DNA of 64,000 nucleotides from Desulfonatronum lacustre DSM 10312 (GCF_000519265.1 NZ_KI912608.1:1305582-1369581); one strand, 5' to 3'; counted from the first letter of the stretch, positions 1 to 9,468 are shown. Numbers and translations: made by a program. Notes: generated by a model from the letters alone, not told the origin.

Positions 1-1234
1 CCATCAGGTTGTCGTTTTCAGATGGCGGAAGCAGGTCTATGGCCGACTCCAGACCAAGGGAGCCGGCAGCCAGCCTGATGTTCTCGACGGCTGCTCCGCA
101 AGCGATGACGGAGGCTGTCTGGCGGATGTTGAAAAAGGATTCGTCAGCCTGGGGATTCAAATACACATCAATGGCGTCGGTGGTTCGGGAAAATTTCCAG
201 GGCTGGGCGTTGTCCCCTGACGGGGCTTGGATTCCGGCCCGGATCAGATAGGTCAGGGCATCGACGGAGAGTCCCCCGGCCGTGCCGGGCATGGCCGGGC
301 GCTTCGGAACCACCGGCCTGGCCCGCTGGGTGGCTTGCAGAACGCGGCGCACGTACAGGATCTTGGCGCGTTGGAACGGGGAACGATTGCCCATGATCAG
401 CCGCCCCTTGCGCAGTGTTTGGCGGTATGGATCAAACTGCACGAAATGCGGCGCCGGCTTCAGCTCCGGCTTGCCCAGAGCGATGCGTACGGCTTCGGTG
501 GCGGCCAGGGCGGAGCACAGTTGGCAGGCGATGTTCAGGGACGGGCCTTTTCCGCCCTCAAGGTCCACTCGCGACAAATCCATATAGGCGATGTGCGTCG
601 GACTGGGCGCCAAGCCCATGGCAAAGCGCAGATATTTTTCTTGCGCGGGCAGGCTGTCCTGCACGTCGAAATACTCGTCAAAGCTCATGCCTAGGGGGGA
701 AAAAATCAGCAGGGCCGAGCTGTAGCCCAAAGGACCGGCCGTGATCACGGGAATGCCCATGGCCCGAGCCGTGTTGAACAGGGCCCGGCGGATCTCGAAC
801 TGGAAGAAGTCCAGGCCGTCCAGGACCACGTCCACCCCGGTCAGGAACGCTTCCAGGTTGTCCAGGGTCAATCCCTTGTCGAACAGCTTGAGGTCCAGAA
901 ACGGATTGATGGCCAGTGCTTCCGAAGCCAACACCTCCAGCTTGGGGCGGCCGAAGGAAGGAACAGCCGCGCCATACTGGCGGTTCACGTTGACCGGTTC
1001 AAAGTGGTCAAAGTCGGCCAGATGGAACCGGCCAAAGCCCGTGCGCACGAGATTGATCAGGTGCCCCCCCCCCACTCCGCCCATGCCCGGGATGGCCGCC
1101 CGAACCTGGGCCAGCCGTTCCTGCTCGCCCGGGGAAAACAGGCCGATGTTTCTGGAAAAGGCCGATTCACGGTAGGTCTGCGCCGAGTTGATGCCCAGAG
1201 ACTGCAACGTGGTTGTCAGTGCTTCACGGTCCAT
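1..1234 (-). CDS. ThiF/E1-like adenylyltransferase fused to nitroreductase domain (Rv1355c-like), partial
   Basis: The gene reads leftward from an ATG at 1234, preceded by AAGGAAG, and runs off the window edge, giving 411 visible residues. Residues about 20-285 form a ThiF/MoeB/E1-like Rossmann fold: the glycine-rich nucleotide loop PGMGGVGGGH lies near 49-58, the NVNRQ arginine near 82-86, VLDGLD near 137-142 and CQLC near 237-240. From about 322 a second domain starts with IQAPSGDNAQPWKF, typical of FMN nitroreductases. The same domain order is known for Rv1355c-family proteins, whose function is unknown. The gene sits 46 bp after the RND exporter and probably closes its operon. I infer carboxylate adenylation plus flavin-dependent oxidation of a small molecule; the substrate is unknown. 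A run of 10 C at 1064-1073 falls in the glycine loop, but the frame is intact. Confidence 0.85.
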   Translation of the reverse strand, partial: MDREALTTTLQSLGINSAQTYRESAFSRNIGLFSPGEQERLAQVRAAIPGMGGVGGGHLINLVRTGFGRFHLADFDHFEPVNVNRQYGAAVPSFGRPKLEVLASEALAINPFLDLKLFDKGLTLDNLEAFLTGVDVVLDGLDFFQFEIRRALFNTARAMGIPVITAGPLGYSSALLIFSPLGMSFDEYFDVQDSLPAQEKYLRFAMGLAPSPTHIAYMDLSRVDLEGGKGPSLNIACQLCSALAATEAVRIALGKPELKPAPHFVQFDPYRQTLRKGRLIMGNRSPFQRAKILYVRRVLQATQRARPVVPKRPAMPGTAGGLSVDALTYLIRAGIQAPSGDNAQPWKFSRTTDAIDVYLNPQADESFFNIRQTASVIACGAAVENIRLAAGSLGLESAIDLLPPSENDNLM

Positions 1235-1280
1235 AATGCTTCCTTGTTTTTAGTCGATCCGCATAGTTGCTCTGATCATG

Positions 1281-3572
1281 TCATACCCGAACGCCCATCC
1301 CATCCTCGGCCCTCCCTCGATGAAACGCCAGCATTATCGCCGGCAGGACGACCAGATCCCCGACAAGCGCCGTGACCATGACCACCGCGCTCAGGCCGCC
1401 GAAGCTGATGGTCGGCACGAAGTTGCTGAACAGCAGCACGCCAAATCCGATCACCAGGATCATTGAGGTCGCGCAAAGGGCCGCGCCTTTTTCCAGAGTA
1501 GCCTCGCGCAAAGCGTCCGGGATGGACATCCGGTCCGCGCGTCGACGGTTGTATTCCGTCAGAAAATGGATGGTATCATCCACGGCGATGCCCAGGGCCA
1601 CCACGGAAATCAGGGCCGTGGACGTGTTCAGGGGAATACCCAGAGCGCCCATGATCCCAAAATTGATGACGAGCGGGAAAATGTTCGGGATCAGGCTCAA
1701 GGCGCCGATACGCACCGAGCGCAGGGCGAGAAACATGATCAGGCTGATCACGGCCGCAGCAATGGCCAGGCTGTGAATCTGCCCCCAGACCAGGTCGTCG
1801 ATGATGTTCACATCCTGGACCGCGCGGCCCGTGACCCGGATTTCCAGACCCTGACGGTCCATCATGTCGATGAACTTCCGCAGGGCATCAATGAAGACGG
1901 CTTGGCCGGAGGAGCCGTGTTCGGATATGCGGATCAGAATGCGGGCATGGTCATACTCCATCGTGACAAAATCATCGATATCATCGGAATCATAGAGCAA
2001 CAGGTACTGGGCGACAAGCTCCCGGCTATACGGGATGACATGGAACATGGCATCCTCGTCATGAAAGGCCTTGTTCATGTCCTTCAGAAAATCCACGAAG
2101 GACATGGTTTTATCCACATGGGGCAGGGTCTCGGCAAAATGTTGGATGTTTTCGATCACGCCCAGATTCTCCGGACTCAAAAAAGCTTCCTTGTCCTGGG
2201 ATTTCAGGGAGACATCCACGGTGCCCACGCCGCTGAGCCGAGTTTCCACAAAATCCAGGCTTTGGCGGATGGGGCTGGAATACTTGAAGTATTCCAAAAG
2301 GTTGGTTTCCACCTGAATCGTGGACCCCGCCCAGACGGAGCCGACAACCAGCAAGGCGACGATCATCGATATGCTCCGGGGATAGCCCTGGACCGCGTTC
2401 ACGAGTCGGCGTAGCGCCGGGCCGAAACGCCGCTCTCGATCCTGTCCGAAATATATGGATTCCGGTTTACAGAGCAGGAGCAAGGGAGGCAGCAGCAGGA
2501 AAGAGAAAATAAACTTGAACACCATGCCCGCCGCGGCCACGTAGGCGAATTCCTTGATGGGCGGAACATGGCTGACCGAGAGGGAGAAGAAGCCCACGGC
2601 GGTGGTCAGGCTGGTCAGAAAGCAGGGCATGATCACCTTGGCCAGGACGCTCTCCAAGGCCCGGGCCGGGTCGGGACTCCGGCGCAGCACGTTGGTCTTC
2701 AGGTTGGAGAAAATATGCACGGTGTCGCCAAGGGCCAGGGCCATGACCAGGGGCGGGACGATGGTGGTCACGTTGTTCAGGGTGATGCCCAGCACGGAGA
2801 ACATGCCCATGGTCGCGCCGGTGCAGACGGAAATGTTGGCCAGGGCCAGCAGGGTCAGCCGCAGGTTGCGAAAGACCAGCCAGATGGTCAGGGTGATAAA
2901 CAGGTAGGTCACCGGGATGAACACGGCCACGTCGGCCTTCATGTATCGGCTGAGGCTGAAATTGGTCACGGTCCAGCCGGCCAGATGGAACTCATCGACC
3001 AGGTCGCGGTGCTCTTCCAGGATGACGGTTGTGTGCTCCAAAATCCGCTTGCGAAAGCTGCCGTCACCTGTATCGCTGAGCTGGGGAAACACGGCAATGG
3101 CCGTGGTCCGTCCGTCTTCGGAGATGAGATTGCCCACATACAGCGGGGTCTCCAGGGCCTGACGACGAAGGGTCTCCAGTTCAACCGGGTCTTCGGGAAT
3201 GCGCTCCAGAAATGGACGCACTTCAAAATAGTCCTGCTCACCATGGATGAAGTCCACATTGGCCAGACTCTGGACCTCCCGAACTTCCGGAATGGAGCCC
3301 AGTTGGTCCGTGAGCGCGACGATCAGCGTCAGAAAGGGGGGGGTGAACAGATCAGGATGGGTGAAGGCGACGACAAAGAACTCATCCTCGCCAAAGGTTG
3401 CCTTGATGGAGTCGTAAAATGCGACGTCCGGATCATCCTCAAGGGTAAAATAGTCCACATTGTCCACGGTTTGGACATGGGGAAGATGAGCCAGAAACGG
3501 CGCGACGAAAAGCAGGGAAAGAATCAGGGAAATAAAGGGATGCCGGGTGACCAGGGTTGGTATACGGTTCAT
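1281..3572 (-). CDS. MMPL/RND-superfamily exporter
   Basis: The product has 763 residues and the usual two-fold MMPL/patched layout. Each half has one transmembrane helix, a large periplasmic loop (about 35-200 and 410-600), then a five-helix bundle. The fourth helix of each half keeps the buried-aspartate signature (LALGDTVHIF, ALGIAVDDTIHF), so proton-driven transport is likely. This family moves lipids and hydrophobic metabolites across the inner membrane. Genes for an outer-membrane barrel and a LolA-like carrier lie just upstream on the same strand, a grouping often seen for lipid export. FeeM-like synthases and the ThiF-nitroreductase gene flank the set. Substrate unknown; an N-acyl amino acid derivative is an inference from the neighbours. 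Confidence 0.85.
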   Translation of the reverse strand: MNRIPTLVTRHPFISLILSLLFVAPFLAHLPHVQTVDNVDYFTLEDDPDVAFYDSIKATFGEDEFFVVAFTHPDLFTPPFLTLIVALTDQLGSIPEVREVQSLANVDFIHGEQDYFEVRPFLERIPEDPVELETLRRQALETPLYVGNLISEDGRTTAIAVFPQLSDTGDGSFRKRILEHTTVILEEHRDLVDEFHLAGWTVTNFSLSRYMKADVAVFIPVTYLFITLTIWLVFRNLRLTLLALANISVCTGATMGMFSVLGITLNNVTTIVPPLVMALALGDTVHIFSNLKTNVLRRSPDPARALESVLAKVIMPCFLTSLTTAVGFFSLSVSHVPPIKEFAYVAAAGMVFKFIFSFLLLPPLLLLCKPESIYFGQDRERRFGPALRRLVNAVQGYPRSISMIVALLVVGSVWAGSTIQVETNLLEYFKYSSPIRQSLDFVETRLSGVGTVDVSLKSQDKEAFLSPENLGVIENIQHFAETLPHVDKTMSFVDFLKDMNKAFHDEDAMFHVIPYSRELVAQYLLLYDSDDIDDFVTMEYDHARILIRISEHGSSGQAVFIDALRKFIDMMDRQGLEIRVTGRAVQDVNIIDDLVWGQIHSLAIAAAVISLIMFLALRSVRIGALSLIPNIFPLVINFGIMGALGIPLNTSTALISVVALGIAVDDTIHFLTEYNRRRADRMSIPDALREATLEKGAALCATSMILVIGFGVLLFSNFVPTISFGGLSAVVMVTALVGDLVVLPAIMLAFHRGRAEDGMGVRV

Positions 3573-3599
3573 GATCGTTCACGCGCTTTATGCTCCGCG

Positions 3600-3759
3600 A
3601 GAGTGGGCAGGAGGCATGTCAAATGGTGGTGGGACAGGCATCTTGCCTGTTCGTGCAGGCAGGATGCCTGCACCACCCAATTCACAAACGGTACTTCAGT
3701 AACAGCCATATCCCTAAACTTGGCGGCGACGCAGCAATTGGGAGTTTTTCAACGGACTG
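3600..3759. repeat. Intergenic repeat fragments behind the beta-barrel gene
   Basis: This 187-bp gap holds a short hairpin around 3629-3680 (GGCATCTTGCCTG facing CAGGCAGGATGCCTG) that has a relative at about 37101-37135. It also holds the right end of the 124-bp CAGTCCGTT element at about 3728-3761. The last bases of that element supply the stop codon of the outer-membrane protein gene. Confidence 0.6.
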
Positions 3760-5307
3760 TTAGAAAAAAAATCTGGCCAGCATGTAGACCTGATCATTGT
3801 CCCGGTACTGTCCCGGAATCGTGTCTCCTGGTCCGCCGAGCAGATCCAGGCCCAGGGTGAATTCCCAGTTCTTGATAAAGCGCAGGATCACGTGCGGGTT
3901 CACAAAAAAACTTTGATCAGTGATGCCGTAATGATAGCGGAGCACGGCCTTCAGATTTCCACGCTGGAATTCCTTGTTTAATTCGCCGTTGATGGAATAC
4001 TCATTGCGCTCCTGGAACAGGATCGTCGGGTCATGATCAAAAACAATCTGATGTCCGAACTGGACGTTGACATACCAGTCCTGCTCCCCCAGGTGGTCGA
4101 CGCCCAGGACGTAATGCAGCACGGGCTTGCTCGTGGAGACAAGGCTGTCGGTCAGCAGGGAGCGGCGGTCGGAGTATGCGGCCTCGCCTCGAAAACCATA
4201 CTGGTCCAGTGTTGTTTCAAATTCCAACCCCAGGGTATGGGAACGTTTGAAGACCACCTCGATACTCTCCCGCGTCAACCATGCATTGCGCGCAGCCGTT
4301 GTGATGGATTCAGGGGAGAGCCCCCCTTCCACATGCAACCCCTTCACGGGAAAGCTGCTGATGTGCGGAAACTTTTCCCAGGCATACAGATAGCTTGCGG
4401 CCAAATCCCATCCACTGATGCTTTTGGAAACACGAGTGCCCCAGTCTCCATTGGCCGCCCGGCGCGAAGGCGTATTTTCATTGACCGAGAGCGCGGAAAG
4501 ATACTCCGACATGGGCTCGGGCAGGTTGGAACGCCGGGTGTCCTCCTTGAGATGCCGGAACATGGCCCAGTCCGTGTCGAAATAATCCAGCCTGGACGGT
4601 TCGAAGAACGGCACATACACGCCTTCCACGGTGAACCGGTCCGGAAAGAAGCGGACTCTGGCCATCCAATTAGGTATTTTGCGGTCCTCTCTCGGCGGCA
4701 AGAGAAACTCCCGGAGATCCTGCGGGTTGAGATTATCCACCGGACTGATCTCATCGGTCTTCCCCCACCGCACCCGTTGCCGCCCCAGACGGACTTCCCA
4801 GGGAGCTTTGGCCCAGTGCATGAAGCCCTCAAACAGATCCAGATCGTAGTCCTCGGTCGTGTTGTCCGGCCCAAACCAGAGATAATCGGACTGTAGGGAA
4901 GCCAGGAAAAACAGGGAGGATTCAGAGGGCCGGGCCGCCCTCTCGGAAAGGTGCCGCCCAGGCGTCCATCTGCCTTCCAGGCGGATGCGATGACGCAGCA
5001 TGCGATCATGTTCAAAAGTATCGGATCGCTGGGTATCCAGGGCGGTTTTCAACTCCATGAAGCCGCTCAGATCCAAGGCTTCCGACCAGACTCGGGAATC
5101 GTTCTCAGCAGTAATCGGCTCGCCCGGCTCAGATGGCCCAGATGACTCGGATGGCTCAGAGAAGATCAGCACCTCGCGCGCGTCGGCCTGCGCAGTGGAC
5201 GCCAAAAGGGCATCGCCCTCGGCCGCTGAAAGGAGCGACGCCGGGCACGGATGCTGGAAAAAGAGCACCGCCAGGAGGATGAGCGGTCCGCGGAGAAATT
5301 TCGGCAT
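3760..5307 (-). CDS. Outer-membrane beta-barrel protein, DUF1302-like
   Basis: The product has 515 residues. An N-terminal hydrophobic signal sequence (about 5-25) is followed by a low-complexity linker, and then by alternating aromatic/polar strands from about residue 75 to the end. The chain ends in ARFFF; a terminal phenylalanine is the usual outer-membrane barrel assembly signal. The length and the pairing with an MMPL exporter and a LolA-like protein match the DUF1302-type barrels of lipid-export loci. It would form the outer-membrane exit of the system. It lies between two repeat elements (5380-5555 upstream, 3728-3761 downstream), so co-transcription with its neighbours must cross inserted repeats. 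The family name rests on context and overall pattern rather than on a diagnostic motif. Confidence 0.75.
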   Translation of the reverse strand: MPKFLRGPLILLAVLFFQHPCPASLLSAAEGDALLASTAQADAREVLIFSEPSESSGPSEPGEPITAENDSRVWSEALDLSGFMELKTALDTQRSDTFEHDRMLRHRIRLEGRWTPGRHLSERAARPSESSLFFLASLQSDYLWFGPDNTTEDYDLDLFEGFMHWAKAPWEVRLGRQRVRWGKTDEISPVDNLNPQDLREFLLPPREDRKIPNWMARVRFFPDRFTVEGVYVPFFEPSRLDYFDTDWAMFRHLKEDTRRSNLPEPMSEYLSALSVNENTPSRRAANGDWGTRVSKSISGWDLAASYLYAWEKFPHISSFPVKGLHVEGGLSPESITTAARNAWLTRESIEVVFKRSHTLGLEFETTLDQYGFRGEAAYSDRRSLLTDSLVSTSKPVLHYVLGVDHLGEQDWYVNVQFGHQIVFDHDPTILFQERNEYSINGELNKEFQRGNLKAVLRYHYGITDQSFFVNPHVILRFIKNWEFTLGLDLLGGPGDTIPGQYRDNDQVYMLARFFF

Positions 5308-5379
5308 AGGCTTCTCGGATATCTCCCTGAATCCCAGGGCGCTTGCCCTGGGACGGGAGATGGCAAAGCAACGTTGAAT

Positions 5380-5555
5380 GTAACTACTCAGTACATTTTG
5401 TCCGATCTTGCTCCGGCAATCGGTGTCGGGGTCGGCGCTTCGCTATCGGAGTCGGAATCGAAACAGGAAGAATTGAGAACGCATCAGCGTTTTCGATCCC
5501 GATCCCGATTCCGATTCCGACACCGGCAACAGAATTACTCTGTGCTGAGAGTTAC
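5380..5555. repeat. Palindromic GGAATC-hexamer element, copy 1
   Basis: The element is about 176 bp and starts GTAACTACTCAG. Its left arm is built of TCGG(A/G)-type hexamers, a centre around CGCATCAGCGTTTTCG follows, and the right arm carries the complementary (GATTCC/GATCCC) hexamers. It ends CTGTGCTGAGAGTTAC, the inverse of the start. It separates the LolA-like gene from the barrel gene. Other copies lie at 18495-18678, 26778-26873 (partial), 36783-36955, 50444-50585 and 54565-54737. Confidence 0.85.
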
Positions 5556-5562
5556 CGTTGAA

Positions 5563-6345
5563 TTACCAATTCTCCAGGTTCTGCTGCGTAAACAAATTGT
5601 CCGACAAACCCAGGTTGTACCGGATGTCCCTGGTCTCCAGCGTGGTGCTGTGCCCCGAGAGGAGGTCCTCCATGATCACCTTGGTCTCTGTCCAGATTCC
5701 CTGGATATTCTCAAGCTGCAAAACCCGGTACTGCTTGATGTGTTGATCGCGGTCGTCAAAATAATCAATTTTCAGGGGTACGCTTAAGTCTTGGGCAATC
5801 CACAGCCGGACCAAACCGTACTGGGATTGTGTTTCCGGTTTTGGTCGACTTTCAAGGATCCATGTTTCGACCCCGCTAAGATTCGCGACTCCGGCAATGA
5901 GATATTCGAAGTCGTCCACCGGGCGACGCTCCATGTCTTCATAGGTGAAGTCCGTATTCACGAAGCTCCGGCCTTTTTGTGTCGTTGCGATGCGCCGGGT
6001 CCGGTTCAGCGCCGGCAGGAAGAGAAACTGCTCGGTCCCGCCCTGACCGTCCTCAATGGAAAGAAAGCCGGTTCCGTTGATATCCGCCGGCGAGGTGAAA
6101 CGCATGATTGTTTTTCGGATCGGGCCGTCCGCCTTGGCGAGGACGGTCAGTTCCCGCAATCTTCTCTGACCGCCGGCACTGATCAACTCCATGAGCACCT
6201 GGCTTTGGGAGTCTTGCCCGAGATCTCGATCATGGACCAGTTGCGCCACCTCGCGGCCTGAGGGAACAGTTTGGTCGGTGCTCCAGGTGATCACGGGCAG
6301 AGTGAAATAGAGAAGGAAGGTGGCTACAATCACTCTGTTTATCAT
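5563..6345 (-). CDS. LolA-like outer-membrane lipoprotein-sorting family protein
   Basis: The product has 260 residues with a signal peptide of about 22. The motifs typical of the LolA-like proteins linked to MMPL exporters are present: a bend containing GTGFLSIEDGQGG, then QFLFLPALNRTRRI, then NTDFTYEDM. The fold is an open beta-sheet half-barrel that can shield an acyl chain in the periplasm. Together with the RND pump and the beta-barrel it would make a three-compartment lipid export route. The true LolA acts on lipoproteins; these relatives are thought to carry other lipids. The stop codon lies 8 bp from the end of repeat copy 1. Confidence 0.85.
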   Translation of the reverse strand: MINRVIVATFLLYFTLPVITWSTDQTVPSGREVAQLVHDRDLGQDSQSQVLMELISAGGQRRLRELTVLAKADGPIRKTIMRFTSPADINGTGFLSIEDGQGGTEQFLFLPALNRTRRIATTQKGRSFVNTDFTYEDMERRPVDDFEYLIAGVANLSGVETWILESRPKPETQSQYGLVRLWIAQDLSVPLKIDYFDDRDQHIKQYRVLQLENIQGIWTETKVIMEDLLSGHSTTLETRDIRYNLGLSDNLFTQQNLENW

Positions 6346-6406
6346 GCTCGTCCAACCGCCTTACTGCACAGGGTAATTTTGTTCTCGACTCTTCTCACAC
6401 TCTACC

Positions 6407-6495
6407 GGATCGGTATCGAAATCGAAAGCGATTTCTGATATATTTTTCGATTTCGATTTCGATTTCGATTTCGATTTCGATAGCGATTTCGATTG
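6407..6495. repeat. TTTCGA-hexamer element, copy a
   Basis: Inside the 233-bp gap between a FeeM-like gene and the LolA-like gene lies a run of GAAATC hexamers (6414-6433), followed by about eight TTTCGA hexamers on the same strand (6445-6495). The two arms are complementary, so a single strand can fold into a hairpin. Copies b-d are at about 17455-17603, 18371-18495 and 24105-24240. Confidence 0.75.
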
Positions 6496-6578
6496 ATGTT
6501 GGCGCTCTCCCTGGGAACACGCTGACCCCAGGCATCTACTGTATCGGTATTATTTACAGATAACAAAATTGTCCTGCC

Positions 6579-7478
6579 TCACTGCATATTTGCCCGGACA
6601 TCGGCGGTGATGAGGTCTCGCAACCCGGGATAAAAAGAACTAAGAAATTTTGCCTGCCTTCCATCCAGTATCTCTAAAATGTCAGTTCTCAATCTGATAA
6701 AAGAAGCGAACGTCTCCTCGGACATCGGTTTTCTGAGGGGAACGCATGTGTTGAAAACGATTTCCGCGTATTTGCCTGATTCATCACAAAAAAAGGAGTG
6801 AAGATTGCTTTCAAAGGCGAAGTTGGCATAGGCTTGCCGGGATCGTTGCCCGATCAAGTCCAGATTCAGGCGCAGGGCCACGGCGGGAGCGTTGACCTCG
6901 GCATAAAACCGTTCCGGTCCAAAGTCTTCAAAAAGAAATAACGTCTTGTAAAACGAGGCGTGCTTGGGATTGACCATGATGCACAGATCGTTGACCCCGG
7001 TGTACATGGAATAGCGCAGGATGGCCCGGGAAAGATAAACAAAAAAATACTCCCAGCGGTTGCTGGAATGCGTTGCCAGGCTGGATATCTCGGCAATTCT
7101 TCTTTTCCTGGAGCGTAACCTGTTCAATTCCGCCCCGTACAAGGCGTCCATGGGCAAGCCGAAGAATGTGCTGTCCCCTATTTGAGTCACCGTGGAAATG
7201 ACCCTACGGTATTCGCGAAACAGAAACGTCGTTGTTTGGGGCAGAAGTGAAAAAATATTGTAATGCAACGAAACGGAACCGTCCGCATGCACATAGCCTG
7301 CATTGACATACTCCTCATGCACCAGGGCGAAGGATTGTTCAAAATCATCTTGTTCCTCGGCGAGCTTGATGCTTGGTCGATCAATTTTTTCCAGATTGAC
7401 CTTGAGCAGCGATGAACGCCGGAGGCGGATGGTTCTTCTCCGTTCAAGAGCGTGTTCCTGTTGATCCTGGATAATCAT
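6579..7478 (-). CDS. FeeM-like N-acyl amino acid synthase (paralogue 1)
   Basis: The product has 299 residues. The central region (about 60-220) reads as a GNAT-like acyltransferase of the FeeM type: SVSLHYNIFSLLPQTTTF, then FGLPMDALY, then a long helix and NDLCIMVNPKHASFYK, which is highly typical of this family. FeeM enzymes join fatty acyl chains, usually from acyl-ACP, to amino acids such as tyrosine. The gene lies 10 bp after a second FeeM-like gene, and the two share the arrangement ERRRTIR(L/I)RRSXLLK near the N terminus. No clear ribosome-binding site precedes the ATG, so translation may be coupled to the upstream gene. The acceptor amino acid cannot be read from the sequence. Confidence 0.8.
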   Translation of the reverse strand: MIIQDQQEHALERRRTIRLRRSSLLKVNLEKIDRPSIKLAEEQDDFEQSFALVHEEYVNAGYVHADGSVSLHYNIFSLLPQTTTFLFREYRRVISTVTQIGDSTFFGLPMDALYGAELNRLRSRKRRIAEISSLATHSSNRWEYFFVYLSRAILRYSMYTGVNDLCIMVNPKHASFYKTLFLFEDFGPERFYAEVNAPAVALRLNLDLIGQRSRQAYANFAFESNLHSFFCDESGKYAEIVFNTCVPLRKPMSEETFASFIRLRTDILEILDGRQAKFLSSFYPGLRDLITADVRANMQ

Positions 7479-7488
7479 GGGGTAGGCG

Positions 7489-8373
7489 TCAAATCATGTT
7501 TATGTGAGTTTTGATATCCGGATAATGATATTGCAGAGATGCTATCTGCAACGCATTGAGTTCATGGAAAATTTCCTTTCTGATGTTCAAGAAGTACAGG
7601 AAATCCTCATAGTCCATTGGCTTTCGCTTTGTTGGACAGATATTGTCGCCTTCAATTTCCTCCATCGTGCTGTTTACCTTGCAAAAGAATGCATACAGAT
7701 TTGTCTCGAAATCTAAATCTCCATAAGCTTGATTCAACTTCCCTTCGATACTGTCATAATTTATCCGCAAGGCGACTGCTGGAGCACCTACGGTTTCATA
7801 ATATTTTTCTTCACCAAAATCTTCAAAAAGAAATATGGCCTTATAGAATCTGACATGTTTTGGGTTGACCATGATACAGATATCATTGACCTTGCTCAAT
7901 TTGGAGTATTCGAACATGGTCTTGCACAAATAGACCATCAGATTGCACCAACGCGCTTCTTTTGGTGTTGCCAGGGCGGAGAGTTCCGTGACGATACGGC
8001 CTTGATCACGCAACGTGTTCAGTTCGTCGTGGTACAAAATATCCATGGGCAGACCGAATTCAGGGCTGTCGAAAATCTGCGTCAGGGTGGAGATGACGCT
8101 CAGATAGCTTTTGAAAATGAAAACACAAGTGGAAGGCAAAAAATTATAAACAGTGTATGAGAGTTTGGATGGGTGAGCTTGTTTGATGTATCCCTGCTCA
8201 AGATATTCCTTGTAAACAAGGGCAAAGGACTGACGCCATTCATCACGAATTTCCGCGACCTTGATGGCGGGCCGGTCTATGTCGTCCAGGTTCGTCTTGA
8301 GCAAGGCCGAACGCCGAATTCGGATGGTTCGCCGTCGTTCATGCATCAATGCGGCATTGTCGATGGATTCCAT
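7489..8373 (-). CDS. FeeM-like N-acyl amino acid synthase (paralogue 2)
   Basis: The product has 294 residues and is a tandem paralogue of the next gene. Shared features are the basic N terminus HERRRTIRIRRSALLK, then FGLPMDILYHDELN and NDICIMVNPKHVRFYKAIF. The start at 8373 has a good AGGGG site. The two copies differ most in the C-terminal 70 residues, which suggests different substrates or a heteromer. The gene is visibly more AT-rich than its neighbours. It follows the epimerase gene by 57 bp on the same strand and likely belongs to the same operon. Confidence 0.8.
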   Translation of the reverse strand: MESIDNAALMHERRRTIRIRRSALLKTNLDDIDRPAIKVAEIRDEWRQSFALVYKEYLEQGYIKQAHPSKLSYTVYNFLPSTCVFIFKSYLSVISTLTQIFDSPEFGLPMDILYHDELNTLRDQGRIVTELSALATPKEARWCNLMVYLCKTMFEYSKLSKVNDICIMVNPKHVRFYKAIFLFEDFGEEKYYETVGAPAVALRINYDSIEGKLNQAYGDLDFETNLYAFFCKVNSTMEEIEGDNICPTKRKPMDYEDFLYFLNIRKEIFHELNALQIASLQYHYPDIKTHINMI

Positions 8374-8430
8374 GATAATTCCCCTGACGGATCACACGCC
8401 GATCCTCGGTCTTGCGCGGCAATTTCGAGA

Positions 8431-9468
8431 TCATCCCATGTGATGCATATACCATTGCCCGGCCAAGGTGAGGCCCTCATGGACGGAATATTCCGGGCGG
8501 TAGCCGAGAAGATTTTGAGCCTTGCCGATATCGGCAAGGGAGTGGCGGACGTCCCCGGCCCGGAAATCCTGGTAACGCGGTTTTACCGCGGAGATGGCGG
8601 GATGTTCCGCGGCCACCAGATCCCGAATGTGCGTGAAGAGCGCATTCAGGGTGGTCCGCTGACCGAATGCCACGTTGTAGACCTGGTTCACGGCCTGCTC
8701 CCTGGTCGCGCCCGCGGCCAGGATGTTGGCCTGAATCGTGTTTTCGATATAGCAGAAATCCCGACTGGTCTCGCCGTCGCCGTTGATAAAGGGCGCGTCG
8801 CCCTGAAGCAGGGCGGCAAACCATCTGGGAATCACCGCGGCGTACGCGCCGTTCGGATCCTGGCGTGGACCGAAAATATTGAAATACCTCAGGCCGATGC
8901 ACTTGAAGCCATAACAGGAGGCGAAAACTTCCGCGTAGAGTTCGTTGACGTATTTGGTCACGGCATAGGGAGACAAGGGCCTGCCTATGGCGTCTTCATG
9001 CTTGGGAAGGCCCGGATGATCCCCGTAGGTGGAGCTGGAGGCGGCGTAGACGAATCGTCTGACCCTGCTGTCCCGTGCCGCCAGCAGCATGTTCAGGTGT
9101 CCGGTGATGTTGTTCGAGTTGGCCTCTTTGGGATCTTCCAGAGACCGCGGCACGCTGCCCAGGGCGGCCTGATGCAGCACATAGTCCACGCCGCGCGTGA
9201 CATGTCGACACGACTCCAGGTCGCGAACGTCCGCTTCGTGGAACTGGAACCTGGCCCATTGCTCGGCGCCCACCAATTCCCGGACCTCATCCAGATTCTT
9301 CTGGTGGCCGGTGGAGAAATTGTCCAGGCCGACCACGCGCTGATCCAGTTTCAAAAGCGCCTCCAGCAGATTGGAACCGATGAAGCCGGCCACTCCCGTG
9401 ACCAGCCAGGTCTTCGGGGCGGTACGCAGCCGGGCGAGCAGTCGTGGATAGGTATCGTCTTGGGTCAT
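8431..9468 (-). CDS. NAD-dependent sugar epimerase, WbpP/TviC-like
   Basis: From the ATG at 9468 the product has 345 residues; an in-frame ATG at 9501 adds 11, and either start is possible. It is an extended short-chain dehydrogenase: the NAD loop is [14 protein letters not shown], the catalytic serine is in ASSSTYGD, and the YxxxK motif is in [14 protein letters not shown]. The stretch [19 protein letters not shown] is characteristic of UDP-GlcNAc/GalNAc (or their uronate) C4 epimerases of the WbpP/TviC type. It probably supplies a UDP-HexNAc precursor for surface glycan or glycolipid. As the first gene before the FeeM pair it could provide a sugar for a lipid, but that link is only positional. 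Confidence 0.85.
   Translation of the reverse strand: MTQDDTYPRLLARLRTAPKTWLVTGVAGFIGSNLLEALLKLDQRVVGLDNFSTGHQKNLDEVRELVGAEQWARFQFHEADVRDLESCRHVTRGVDYVLHQAALGSVPRSLEDPKEANSNNITGHLNMLLAARDSRVRRFVYAASSSTYGDHPGLPKHEDAIGRPLSPYAVTKYVNELYAEVFASCYGFKCIGLRYFNIFGPRQDPNGAYAAVIPRWFAALLQGDAPFINGDGETSRDFCYIENTIQANILAAGATREQAVNQVYNVAFGQRTTLNALFTHIRDLVAAEHPAISAVKPRYQDFRAGDVRHSLADIGKAQNLLGYRPEYSVHEGLTLAGQWYMHHMG

Noticed and set aside
6407-6495. Possible CRISPR array
   Set aside because: The units are 6 bp with no spacers; it is a hexamer repeat, and no cas genes are in the window.
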